A DNA stretch of 23,739 nt. Source: a virus. The first letter of the stretch is position 1, and each line of letters begins with the position of its first letter. A program made the translations under genes and the position numbers. This document shows positions 8,624-15,780 of the stretch, one piece after another. The stretch covers positions 1 to 23,739 of IMG/VR virus record IMGVR_UViG_3300032282_002747. One strand, 5' to 3'. Under the pieces are notes generated by a model, which ran no database searches, had not been told where the DNA came from, and saw nothing but the letters and a program-made list of their open reading frames with translations.

Positions 8624-9306
8624 TGTATGATGTATTCTTTATCAGCTACGACGAACCAGATGCAGATGTTAACTGGCAACGCCTACTGAAGTTTGCACCA
8701 GGTGCAAGACGGGTACACGGAGTTGAAGGGATACTACCAGCACATCAAGCGGCAGCACAGCAAAGCTCGACAAGTTCTTTCTTTGTGGTAGATGGTGATG
8801 CATGGATACATGACGACTGGAACTTTACTGCTGAGTGGTTTGATGATGTGTATCTACCTTATCCTTATAGCAATAAATCAGTAGCCGACTGTGTGTTTGT
8901 TTGGAGCAGTATTAATCCCTACAACGGATTGAAATACGGCAATGGTGGCCTCAAGCTATTGCCTAAGAAATTAACTTTGGATCACACAGGGTCAGTGGAT
9001 GTAACGACCGGAATATCTCCTTGTATCATGCCGCTTGATTGGGTAGCATGTGAAAATAGATTTGCTACTAGTAACTGGACTGCTTGGCGTGGTGCCTTTA
9101 GAGAATGTGCGAAACTATCTCGCGGTAGCGTGACTATATCAGAAGATAAGCTAAACACATGGACAACGACTGCTACTGGTGAATATAGCAATGCAATACT
9201 TGCCGGAGCCAATGCAGGAAAAGAATATGGAATGAGCAATAGATCAATCGAAATGATCAATGATTACGCCTGGCTGAAAGAACAATATGACCAAAAATTT
9301 CAGTAA
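8623..9306 (+). CDS. GT-A-like glycosyltransferase candidate, tandem copy 2
   Basis: This 227-residue paralogue of the preceding protein starts at the last base of its stop codon (TAATG). It has the same order of motifs: FISYDEPDADVNW (6-18), HGVEG (32-36), a DxD (Asp57-Gly-Asp59) in FVVDGDAWIHDDW, and NGLKYGNGGLKLLPK (101-115). It lacks the C-terminal extension of copy 1. The DxD and YGNGG segments are intact, so it is more likely active than decayed. The pair may add successive sugars or recognise different acceptors; that is inference. It overlaps the methyltransferase-like gene by 20 bases. Confidence 0.62.
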   Translation: MYDVFFISYDEPDADVNWQRLLKFAPGARRVHGVEGILPAHQAAAQQSSTSSFFVVDGDAWIHDDWNFTAEWFDDVYLPYPYSNKSVADCVFVWSSINPYNGLKYGNGGLKLLPKKLTLDHTGSVDVTTGISPCIMPLDWVACENRFATSNWTAWRGAFRECAKLSRGSVTISEDKLNTWTTTATGEYSNAILAGANAGKEYGMSNRSIEMINDYAWLKEQYDQKFQ

Positions 9307-9928
9307 TGAAAGCATAGTTTGGATTGCCGATACGCTCAGAAAGTTTCCTGATAATGCACAACGTATCTTGGATTGTTTTTGGCGCGGCCAAATTGACAGT
9401 AAAGTTTGGCTAATAAATCATCTAAATGAATACATGAAGTGGGATGTTGATCAGGAGCATGTGATTCATATTTTTGGCGGATGGTACGGTACATTAGCTA
9501 CTATGCTATTTGATTCAGCTGAGTTTACTATAAAGTTCATACGAAGTATAGACATTGACCCAGCATGCGAACCTATTGCTGATCACATAAACAAAGTAAA
9601 TGAGATGGATAAGTGGAGATTCAAAGCATTTACATCTAGCATGGACGAATGGAAATATGATCATCATCCGACAATAGTAATAAACACTTCGTGTGAACAT
9701 GTGACACAAGATACATACAACAGATGGCATTCAAAAATACCATCTGGAACATTTGTTGTATTACAAGGAAATGATTTCTTCTCTTGCACTGAACATATAC
9801 GTTGCAGTAAAACACTTGATGACTTTGTTTCACAATGTGGGAAATTCAAAGAGATTCTATATACAGGAGAATTTCCTACAGATGTTGGAAGCGGTTACAC
9901 TAGATTCATGTTGATAGGAATAAAGTAA
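9287..9928 (+). CDS. Class I SAM-dependent methyltransferase-like protein
   Basis: This is a 213-residue protein. Around residues 59-68 the sequence VIHIFGGWYG matches the glycine-rich S-adenosylmethionine loop (motif I) of class I methyltransferases. FIRSIDIDPACEPIAD (about 84-99) supplies the acidic residue expected at the end of the second strand. TIVINTSCEHVT (129-140) and GTFVVLQGND (154-163) fit the later strands. The N-terminal 50 residues are helical. The target (sugar, lipid, protein or small molecule) is not visible. It overlaps the upstream glycosyltransferase by 20 bases and abuts the SDR gene with no gap, so it is probably co-translated with both. A small-molecule or glycan methylase seems likelier from context than a DNA methylase; no DNA-methylase motif IV is seen. 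Confidence 0.6.
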   Translation: MTKNFSNESIVWIADTLRKFPDNAQRILDCFWRGQIDSKVWLINHLNEYMKWDVDQEHVIHIFGGWYGTLATMLFDSAEFTIKFIRSIDIDPACEPIADHINKVNEMDKWRFKAFTSSMDEWKYDHHPTIVINTSCEHVTQDTYNRWHSKIPSGTFVVLQGNDFFSCTEHIRCSKTLDDFVSQCGKFKEILYTGEFPTDVGSGYTRFMLIGIK

Positions 9929-10480
9929 ATGAGAAAAGTATTGATATTAGGACACACAAAAGGTATAGGAAAAGCCATATTCGATCGACTAACCTCAGAT
10001 GGACATAGTGTGAAGGGGTTAAGCAGAGAAGATGGTAATTTCAACATGGAGCAGCCAAATTCTAGAGAGCGTGTGGCTAATCTATTAGACCAATATGACA
10101 CGCTAATAATCAGTGCTAATGCAGGCTGGGCAAATGTTGAAATGCTGTATCGTGCCTGGGGTAAGTGGAAAGGTAGAAAAGACAAAACTATCGTAGTCAT
10201 GGGTAGCCACATAACTGAACAACCAAGAAACTTTTCTAATCTTTATCAGATATATAAAATTTCATTGGAAGCCGGCGTCAAGCAACTACAATCAGCTTCT
10301 CCATATCCAAATTTAGTACTACTAAGACCAGGCTGGGTGCAATCAGAAATGTCGGCTAGTGTTGAAGCAGCCAAAATGTCTCCGGATAGTGTTGCTGAAG
10401 TATTGGCATGGACGTTAGATGAAGAAACTAAACCTAGGGATTTCAGGATAACCAATGTCTTATTTGAGCCTAAAAAATGA
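9929..10480 (+). CDS. Short-chain dehydrogenase/reductase (SDR)
   Basis: The protein has 183 residues, short for the classical SDR length of about 250. The Rossmann dinucleotide motif GHTKGIG lies at residues 8-14 (SDR TGxxxGxG variant), the structural NAG at SANAG 62-66, a possible catalytic Ser at GSH 92-94, and the YxxxK pair as Tyr106/Lys110 in YQIYK. RPGWVQSEM (133-141) fits the stretch after the active site. The protein should be a cytoplasmic NAD(P)(H)-dependent oxidoreductase acting on an alcohol/ketone or sugar nucleotide. The C-terminal substrate loop is abbreviated, so the substrate cannot be inferred. The ATG directly follows the upstream stop. The gene overlaps the next by 26 bases. 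Confidence 0.8.
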   Translation: MRKVLILGHTKGIGKAIFDRLTSDGHSVKGLSREDGNFNMEQPNSRERVANLLDQYDTLIISANAGWANVEMLYRAWGKWKGRKDKTIVVMGSHITEQPRNFSNLYQIYKISLEAGVKQLQSASPYPNLVLLRPGWVQSEMSASVEAAKMSPDSVAEVLAWTLDEETKPRDFRITNVLFEPKK

Positions 10481-10982
10481 AGAGATATTCCTGTTCCGTA
10501 AATTGGAACAGACAGTAGACCTTACTAGGCTTCGTGCTGAAACCTGGAGCCTATTAGCCGATGTGCCTTTTGACGATCGAAACCAAGTTTGCTTACAAAC
10601 AGGCGGTATCGATGATTGGTACGAAGGCACAGGCGCAATGCCAAAGGGGGAAGACCTATCAAAATTTGATGATATGCATCCTCAACTAAAAGGCACATGG
10701 TGGGAGTCATTTATAAGAAACTTGCCATATAAGGTAAGCAGGACACGTATTGCCAGGCTGACTCCAAGAAAATGTTACAGCGTACACCAAGACTTCCATC
10801 GTACATTGCATATCGTGATACATACCAATCCAAAATCATATTTTCTTTTTATCAATGAACAGCGATTAATACACATGGAAGCTGACGGGCATATCTGGTA
10901 TGCTGATACCAAACGCCCACATACTGCATTCAATGGTGGTGACGATAGCCGTTTGCATCTAATGATGCGTGTGGATGACTAG
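10455..10982 (+). CDS. Asp/Asn-hydroxylase-type 2OG-Fe(II) oxygenase
   Basis: This is a 175-residue protein. A double-stranded beta-helix iron site is visible: His111-Gln-Asp113 in SVHQDFHRTLHIVIHT, the distal His156 in KRPHTAFNGG, and Arg166 in DSRLHLMMRVD for the 2-oxoglutarate carboxylate. The order H-x-D, R-x-L-H-x-x, PHxxxN, R-x-H is that of the aspartyl/asparaginyl beta-hydroxylase family. That family includes protein hydroxylases and LpxO, which 2-hydroxylates lipid A acyl chains. The substrate here is unknown. The ATG at 10455 has AGGA seven bases upstream and lies inside the end of the SDR gene; the ATG at 10477 is in another frame and soon stops. It is the first of five such oxygenases in the window. 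Confidence 0.78.
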   Translation: MSYLSLKNEEIFLFRKLEQTVDLTRLRAETWSLLADVPFDDRNQVCLQTGGIDDWYEGTGAMPKGEDLSKFDDMHPQLKGTWWESFIRNLPYKVSRTRIARLTPRKCYSVHQDFHRTLHIVIHTNPKSYFLFINEQRLIHMEADGHIWYADTKRPHTAFNGGDDSRLHLMMRVDD

Positions 10983-10997
10983 GCAATTATATACCAA

Positions 10998-11005
10998 CAT
11001 AAATA
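10998..11005 (+). promoter_or_regulatory. T4-type late promoter motif, leaderless spacing
   Basis: CATAAATA lies just after the 2OG oxygenase gene. The expected start six bases beyond its last A falls on 11011, which is the A of the next ATG. No ribosome-binding site lies between the motif and the ATG, so a transcript from here would be leaderless. Confidence 0.45.
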
Positions 11006-11010
11006 GCAGT

Positions 11011-11628
11011 ATGAAAATAGTCACTACATCAAGCGATACTATTGAACCAGCACTCTATAATCTATTAGTTCGATTCGTACAGCAAATTATTCTTGACAAT
11101 CCAAAAATTCCAGCAAGCAAAAATATGGGTCTTGATTCTGAATCAGGACTTCTTTGGAATATTGAAAATAAGAAACGCTGGACGTCGGAGAAGGGTGAAA
11201 TTGCCATACTATTAAACGATCAGGAAGAAGTAGTTGGGGTCAGTTGTGTTGAACGAACAGAGCAAAGTTTATTGTCCATTGGTGGTATACGCACCTGGGT
11301 ATTGAAACCCTATAGGGGAAAGAATGTAGTATCTAACATGCTACTAGGATCTAACCTTGAATGGTCGACGCAAAATGATATGGCTGGCATGATGCTGACA
11401 TTTAATGATTACAATAAATGGATATACGATGGCATCAAAAAGAAAACTTCAGGGAAAGCACCTGGACTCGATAAAATTTGGAGTGACTGGTGGGATGACT
11501 GCATCGTGATGTCAAGACCAATAAAGGTTAGATATGTTAATCAGTGGTGTGTTATTAAGCCAACAGGAAGACATTCGCCGGATATATTGAAATCATTGAT
11601 GGAGGGTCTTGATGCTATCTCCGAATGA
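11011..11628 (+). CDS. GNAT-like N-acetyltransferase candidate
   Basis: The protein has 205 residues from the ATG at 11011. An upstream in-frame codon at 10969 would overlap the previous gene by 14 bases and lacks support. GEIAILLNDQEEVVGVSCV (residues 62-80) fits the central beta-strands of a GNAT fold. GIRTWVLKPYRGKNVVSNML (92-111) matches motif A, where the R-G-K-x-V loop would bind acetyl-CoA pyrophosphate. Residues 115-135 would be the following strand and helix. The acceptor is unknown; amino-sugars, peptides and proteins are all used in this superfamily. The gene may be read from its own late promoter as a leaderless message, as well as by read-through. Confidence 0.6.
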   Translation: MKIVTTSSDTIEPALYNLLVRFVQQIILDNPKIPASKNMGLDSESGLLWNIENKKRWTSEKGEIAILLNDQEEVVGVSCVERTEQSLLSIGGIRTWVLKPYRGKNVVSNMLLGSNLEWSTQNDMAGMMLTFNDYNKWIYDGIKKKTSGKAPGLDKIWSDWWDDCIVMSRPIKVRYVNQWCVIKPTGRHSPDILKSLMEGLDAISE

Positions 11629-12598
11629 ACTTTACAGCAAATTTGAATTCACAGAAAACAATCATATAAAGTATTGGTATGATAATGATCCTTCTAAGAT
11701 ATTCAGAGAAGACGACTGGCAACAAACAGTTGGTACAGTAGGGTATAGTATACGTCCTAAGCTAACATTTCGAGGCGAACTTATCCGTACAACAAAGATA
11801 ATTTCACGTAAGCACAAAGAGCCAATGGCAGTATTTTTCTCTGGTGGACTTGATAGTGAAATCGCATTGCAAGCCTGGATCGAAAGCCGTGCTCCATTTA
11901 GACCAGTCATTGTAAAATTCAAGGATGACCTAAACAGCGCAGACGTGAATCAAGCAACTGGCTTCTGTGAGGCAGCTGGATTGACACCAACTTATCTAGA
12001 CTTTGATCCTGTGGCATTCTACGAAAGCGGAGACTGGCAGCGTATATGCAAAGAATATCAGAGCTATACATTTTATCAGCAGGTTCTATGCAAGGTTGCT
12101 GAGGACTTTGCTGAACCGATGATTACTATTGATGAAGTGGAAGTAGAGAAAACACCTGACCTGGATCACTTACTGAAAACAGGTGAGCACCGTATGCATT
12201 GGGTGTTCTTAAAGAAAGAAGATCAGGATGGAGTATGGCGTAGATTTGTTGCCAAGACTGGCATACCAGCATACAACAACTTCTATACATATAACCCAGA
12301 GACCATGCTGTCTTTCCTTGAGGGGTATGTTGTAAACAGACTGATAACCGATCAGATGCCAGGCAAGATGGGATGGACATCTAGCAAGAACGAAATTTAC
12401 GGGTCATTGACACGTTATCCATTTGATCCAAGACCCAAGCGCACAGGAGTAGAAAAGCTATTCCATATATGGACAGATGTAGAACATCAGTGTGCTAATC
12501 TATTATTTGCAACTGAACCTAGGATTTATGAGTTTGGTGCACATGAATTGATAAAAAATATGAAACAAGGCAAGGTGAGCGTATGCAAGACAATATGA
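11612..12598 (+). CDS. PP-loop ATP pyrophosphatase, asparagine-synthetase-like
   Basis: This 328-residue protein starts at the ATG at 11612, five bases after GGAGGG. The PP-loop SGGLDSE lies at residues 77-83 after the strand PMAVFF, as in enzymes that adenylate a carboxylate or amide (asparagine synthetase, beta-lactam synthetase, QueC, NAD synthetase families). About 70 residues precede the loop. There is no N-terminal glutaminase domain with a nucleophilic Cys2, so ammonia or another amine would have to be supplied. ITIDEVEVEK (123-132) may stand where related enzymes have their second ATP-site segment. The product could be an amide, an aminoacyl adduct or a modified base; context favours small-molecule or surface-polymer chemistry. 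It overlaps its GNAT-like neighbour upstream by 17 bases. Confidence 0.68.
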   Translation: MLSPNELYSKFEFTENNHIKYWYDNDPSKIFREDDWQQTVGTVGYSIRPKLTFRGELIRTTKIISRKHKEPMAVFFSGGLDSEIALQAWIESRAPFRPVIVKFKDDLNSADVNQATGFCEAAGLTPTYLDFDPVAFYESGDWQRICKEYQSYTFYQQVLCKVAEDFAEPMITIDEVEVEKTPDLDHLLKTGEHRMHWVFLKKEDQDGVWRRFVAKTGIPAYNNFYTYNPETMLSFLEGYVVNRLITDQMPGKMGWTSSKNEIYGSLTRYPFDPRPKRTGVEKLFHIWTDVEHQCANLLFATEPRIYEFGAHELIKNMKQGKVSVCKTI

Positions 12599-13164
12599 AG
12601 TGGTTAGATATGTCTAGCCTGGACGATATCAAATCATTAGCACAAGCGACCTATGCTAATCCGAAAGATACTTACCCAGTAGCATTACAGCCCGATTCGC
12701 GTATGTTTGAATTGTTCTTGGTACCAGAAGATATAGGCGGACATGAATGGCGTAAAACACTAGGCGTATATGATAAAGAAGGCAACCTAGTGATGGTTGC
12801 TGGTATACGACGTATGCAATATCAGCCTGTATGGTTGTTGAGCTTTGTACTCAGTAATCAAAAGAACATGGCAATGGTACGTAATTTCCGTGATATGATC
12901 ATGGCGTTATGTGACTATCATGAAAGCATTGGTATCAATGAATGGTATGTATCTAGTCCAGGTGGTAGAGAAGAAAGCTACCGTAAAATTATGCGTTTCC
13001 TGCGCGAGAGATATATAACATGGGTAGAGTGTACTATTCCGGCTGGAACTCGTAGTCCGTGGCCAGTTTATCATAGTATGCTAGGTTATGCAATACACAA
13101 TTTTGACGTGAATCTACGGAGGTATGTGAAACGTAGAGAACGCATGGAGCCAGACGAAGAATGA
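12583..13164 (+). CDS. Unknown 193-aa protein, possible GNAT-like fold
   Basis: This is a 193-residue protein. The ATG at 12583 lies five bases after AAGGTGAG and overlaps the PP-loop gene by 16 bases; the ATG at 12595 is an alternative. KEGNLVMVAGIRRM (about 66-79) followed by a VWLLSFVLS strand and a long helix (MAMVRNFRDMIMALCDYH) is the strand-strand-helix order of GNAT enzymes, and YVSSPGGREESYRKIM (about 126-141) could follow. The R-x-x-G-x-A pyrophosphate loop is not convincing, so the acyl-CoA site may be altered or the fold may be different. The C-terminus is basic, then acidic. It is joined to the desaturase gene by an ATGA overlap. Confidence 0.5.
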   Translation: MQDNMKWLDMSSLDDIKSLAQATYANPKDTYPVALQPDSRMFELFLVPEDIGGHEWRKTLGVYDKEGNLVMVAGIRRMQYQPVWLLSFVLSNQKNMAMVRNFRDMIMALCDYHESIGINEWYVSSPGGREESYRKIMRFLRERYITWVECTIPAGTRSPWPVYHSMLGYAIHNFDVNLRRYVKRRERMEPDEE

Positions 13165-14069
13165 TAACACTAAAACAATTTATAGATGATAATGTCGCAA
13201 CATATCGTGCGACACAACAAGTTCCGTATATTTTTGCGGTACTTATACCTTTTCACTTTTTAGCAATATACGGGCTATATCTCGGATATCAAAACTGGGA
13301 CTGGATCTATGCCGCCTGGTTTGTTGCTGGATGGGTAGTTTTTGGCGGACTTGGTGCATGTGTTGGACTGCATAGATGGATCAGCCATAAGGCTATTGAA
13401 GTACGTCCGTGGATGAAACCCGTTATGCATTGGATAATGGTATGTAGTTGTCAAGGCAGCGCCATATGGTGGGCCGCATTGCATCGTGGATATCATCATG
13501 CACACGCCGACAATCCAGAAAGAGACATCCATACTCCTAAGGATGGATTCTGGCATGCATATCAGGGTTGGATGTGGAAAGTAAAACATGATACGATCAA
13601 TTTGAAATATGGTATTGAGTATCTCAAGGACAAGAGTTTAGTGTGGCATCACAAACACTACAATCAGATCCTATGGGGAACACTGGTATTGATGATGGCA
13701 ATTGATCCAATGTTTGCATTTTGGTTCTTTGTGATTCCTACGATGTTCTCACTGCATAGTGATAGTATAGTAAATTCTGTATGCCATATTCCAGGTGCAG
13801 GCTATCGTTTTTATAACACAAAAGATCAGAGTGTTAACGTACCTTTGGTTGGGTGGTTTTGTTGGGGACAAGGTTGGCACAATAATCATCATAAGAGCCC
13901 AAGGCATTTTGACTTTGGTACTACTGTAAGTGGCAAGTGGTGGGAATTTGATCCTTGTTTGTTGCTGGTACCATTTATATCGCCCTGGCACGAAACCAAG
14001 CGTCTCTGGGGTCAGTGGTATAGAGCCTGGCGACATAATGAGAATGCAACCCCAGTGGAGATCGTGTAA
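13161..14069 (+). CDS. Membrane fatty-acid desaturase (delta-9/SCD type)
   Basis: The protein has 302 residues with hydrophobic segments near 22-42, 48-68, 88-106 and 172-198. The three histidine boxes of acyl-CoA/acyl-lipid desaturases are present: HRWISH (71-76), HRGYHH with downstream HAD (108-116), and HNNHH (240-244) in GQGWHNNHHKSPR. These bind the di-iron centre that inserts a cis double bond in a fatty acyl chain. The family needs an electron donor (ferredoxin or cytochrome b5); none is seen here, so host proteins would supply electrons. It should sit in the host inner membrane. The ATG is in an ATGA overlap with the previous gene, and the stop overlaps the next ATG (TAATG). Length is close to bacterial DesC-type enzymes. 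Confidence 0.88.
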   Translation: MITLKQFIDDNVATYRATQQVPYIFAVLIPFHFLAIYGLYLGYQNWDWIYAAWFVAGWVVFGGLGACVGLHRWISHKAIEVRPWMKPVMHWIMVCSCQGSAIWWAALHRGYHHAHADNPERDIHTPKDGFWHAYQGWMWKVKHDTINLKYGIEYLKDKSLVWHHKHYNQILWGTLVLMMAIDPMFAFWFFVIPTMFSLHSDSIVNSVCHIPGAGYRFYNTKDQSVNVPLVGWFCWGQGWHNNHHKSPRHFDFGTTVSGKWWEFDPCLLLVPFISPWHETKRLWGQWYRAWRHNENATPVEIV

Positions 14070-14701
14070 TGGGTTGGCTTTGCGTTGCTGCCAATATCGA
14101 GAACGAAGTAGTATATGCATGTGAAGATATGGAAGAGTTGCAATGGTTGACTGAACCATACTTCAATGTCATTCCTAAAATATTTGCCCTCAAGGACGAA
14201 GAAATAGAATGGCTACGTGCAGGACAGTTTGACTTCCGCATTCGCTACAATGGTCATCGCGCTGTGTACTTAGAGAAGATTGAACGCAAAGACGAAACAC
14301 GCCAGCTGAGCAAGCTGATATTATACAAGCACAAATTATTCAATCTATTCAGAGGACGTATTGAACATGGCTGGCACAAAGCCAAAAGCTTGATGCCAGA
14401 ACTTGATTTGGTATATGAGCGCAAGTACAAAGAAGCACTTGACATACTAGAAAATAAAGAAAAATCCATATACTACCATGACGGATTGGTTGCAGATTAT
14501 GCGCTTGAAACAGGAATGAAGATAGAGCATGCAGCCAGGCTGATAAAAGTCAAACATGAAAATGCAATGACGCACGTGCGCAAGTTGGAAAGATTAAGGA
14601 TTAGACATATGACCGCTATCAAGCGAGCAAAGGCTTTAGAGGAATTGGAAAAGGTCCACGGTGCTATTGACAAAGACCTCTTTACCAATATGTTACTATG
14701 A
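14069..14701 (+). CDS. Unknown 210-aa phage protein, helical charged C-terminus
   Basis: The function is not recognised. The 210-residue protein has a short globular N-terminus (MGWLCVAANIENEVVYACED) and then long, strongly charged helical stretches. The C-terminal part (about 155-205), from ADYALETGMKIEHAARL onward, alternates Arg/Lys and Glu on amphipathic helices. That pattern recalls the C-terminal segments of small phage proteins with repeated charged helices, some linked to tail-fibre assembly, but no specific family is assigned. It lies between the desaturase and the second PP-loop gene with TAATG and ATGA junctions, so it is tightly co-expressed with them. A scaffold or adaptor role is possible; there is no direct evidence. 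Confidence 0.58.
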   Translation: MGWLCVAANIENEVVYACEDMEELQWLTEPYFNVIPKIFALKDEEIEWLRAGQFDFRIRYNGHRAVYLEKIERKDETRQLSKLILYKHKLFNLFRGRIEHGWHKAKSLMPELDLVYERKYKEALDILENKEKSIYYHDGLVADYALETGMKIEHAARLIKVKHENAMTHVRKLERLRIRHMTAIKRAKALEELEKVHGAIDKDLFTNMLL

Positions 14702-15780
14702 CCCAGAAACTTGTTTATTACACACCACAGGCGCTGTTCAGCATACCTGAGATCAAGCAGAAGTATGCCAAAGAAGCCGCGTTCTGTAGCATGTTCAATG
14801 GATCAATCAGTTTGATTGATCGTACAGGAGCAATTGATATCCCTCCTGTTGACTGTCTTGTGCTGGATCATATTCCAGAGGCAGCAAAGCCACGTAGCTT
14901 CAGAGAAATATGCGAAGATAGATGGCAAGGAATCGTAGATCAAATTGATGCTGGTAAAGACATTGTTATCTTCTATTCCGGAGGTATTGATAGTACCTTG
15001 ATCGTGTGTCTTGCATTGATGCATCCAGATTGGACCAAGCATGCAAAACATATACACTTGGCATTCAACGAAGATTCCGTGAGAGAAAATCCTACATTCT
15101 TTGAAAAGTATATCATACCTGGATTTGCTGATCGATTGATCAATGCAAGCGAATTCCATACACTGATACAGGATGATCGTTATGTATGTGTCACAGGCGA
15201 ATTTGCTGACAACATCTTTGGTAGCTTGACACTCAAGAGCTATATGGATCACACCGGAGACTTTTCAGTGATACATGGTAACTTTGAAACACAAGGGTTG
15301 CCCTGGCTGTTGGCAAAAGTCAAAGACCATACACAGGTCGTAAATTGCCACGAGATGCTCAAAGTTTTGCTTGAGCAAGCACCAAGGAAGATGTTATCAA
15401 ATCATGACTGCTTCTGGTGGTTGAATTTTGCTACCAAATGGCAAGCAGTCAAGTTCCGTCTAGTAAGCCATGCTCCTACTCCGGAGTTGGTCAATGCCAT
15501 GGCCCAACGTGTGTTGCATTTCTTTGAAACCAAAGAATTCCAGCTATGGGCATTGTACACAGACGAAGATAAAGTATTGACAGACTGGTATAGTTACAAG
15601 TTACCAGCTAAAAAATTGATCTTGGAATGTAACGGAGACTTTGAATACTTCAAGTATAAGACCAAGTATCCTTCAATACCTAGTCTTACACGTTATGCCA
15701 ATATGCACGACTTCATCTACCTGGATGAAACTACAGGAATCTTTACTGCTTCAAAGAGCTTCCTGGCATTAGGATCGTGA
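14698..15780 (+). CDS. Asparagine-synthetase-like PP-loop ATPase, no glutaminase domain
   Basis: This is a 360-residue protein. The PP-loop SGGIDST lies at residues 94-100 after the strand DIVIFY. TGEFADNIFGS (166-176) corresponds to the G-E-G-A-D-E-x-F-G-G segment of the asparagine synthetase B synthetase domain, so this is a closer relative of that family than the gene at 11612. The N-terminal 90 residues do not contain the Cys2 glutamine amidotransferase domain. The family adenylates a carboxylate and then forms an amide. Precedents without amidotransferase activity include beta-lactam synthetases and surface-glycan amidating enzymes. The start is an ATGA junction. The 3' end overlaps the convergent TauD-type gene by 64 bases. 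Confidence 0.75.
   Translation: MTQKLVYYTPQALFSIPEIKQKYAKEAAFCSMFNGSISLIDRTGAIDIPPVDCLVLDHIPEAAKPRSFREICEDRWQGIVDQIDAGKDIVIFYSGGIDSTLIVCLALMHPDWTKHAKHIHLAFNEDSVRENPTFFEKYIIPGFADRLINASEFHTLIQDDRYVCVTGEFADNIFGSLTLKSYMDHTGDFSVIHGNFETQGLPWLLAKVKDHTQVVNCHEMLKVLLEQAPRKMLSNHDCFWWLNFATKWQAVKFRLVSHAPTPELVNAMAQRVLHFFETKEFQLWALYTDEDKVLTDWYSYKLPAKKLILECNGDFEYFKYKTKYPSIPSLTRYANMHDFIYLDETTGIFTASKSFLALGS

Noticed and set aside
13749-14159. Minus-strand open frame of 136 codons opposite the desaturase
   Set aside because: It lies opposite the HNNHH box region of a clear desaturase, has no ribosome-binding site and encodes a low-complexity protein with no recognisable pattern.
14803-15252. Minus-strand open frame of 149 codons opposite the PP-loop enzyme
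   Set aside because: The plus-strand gene carries SGGIDST and the asparagine-synthetase segment here; the antisense protein is Cys/Ile-rich with no family pattern.
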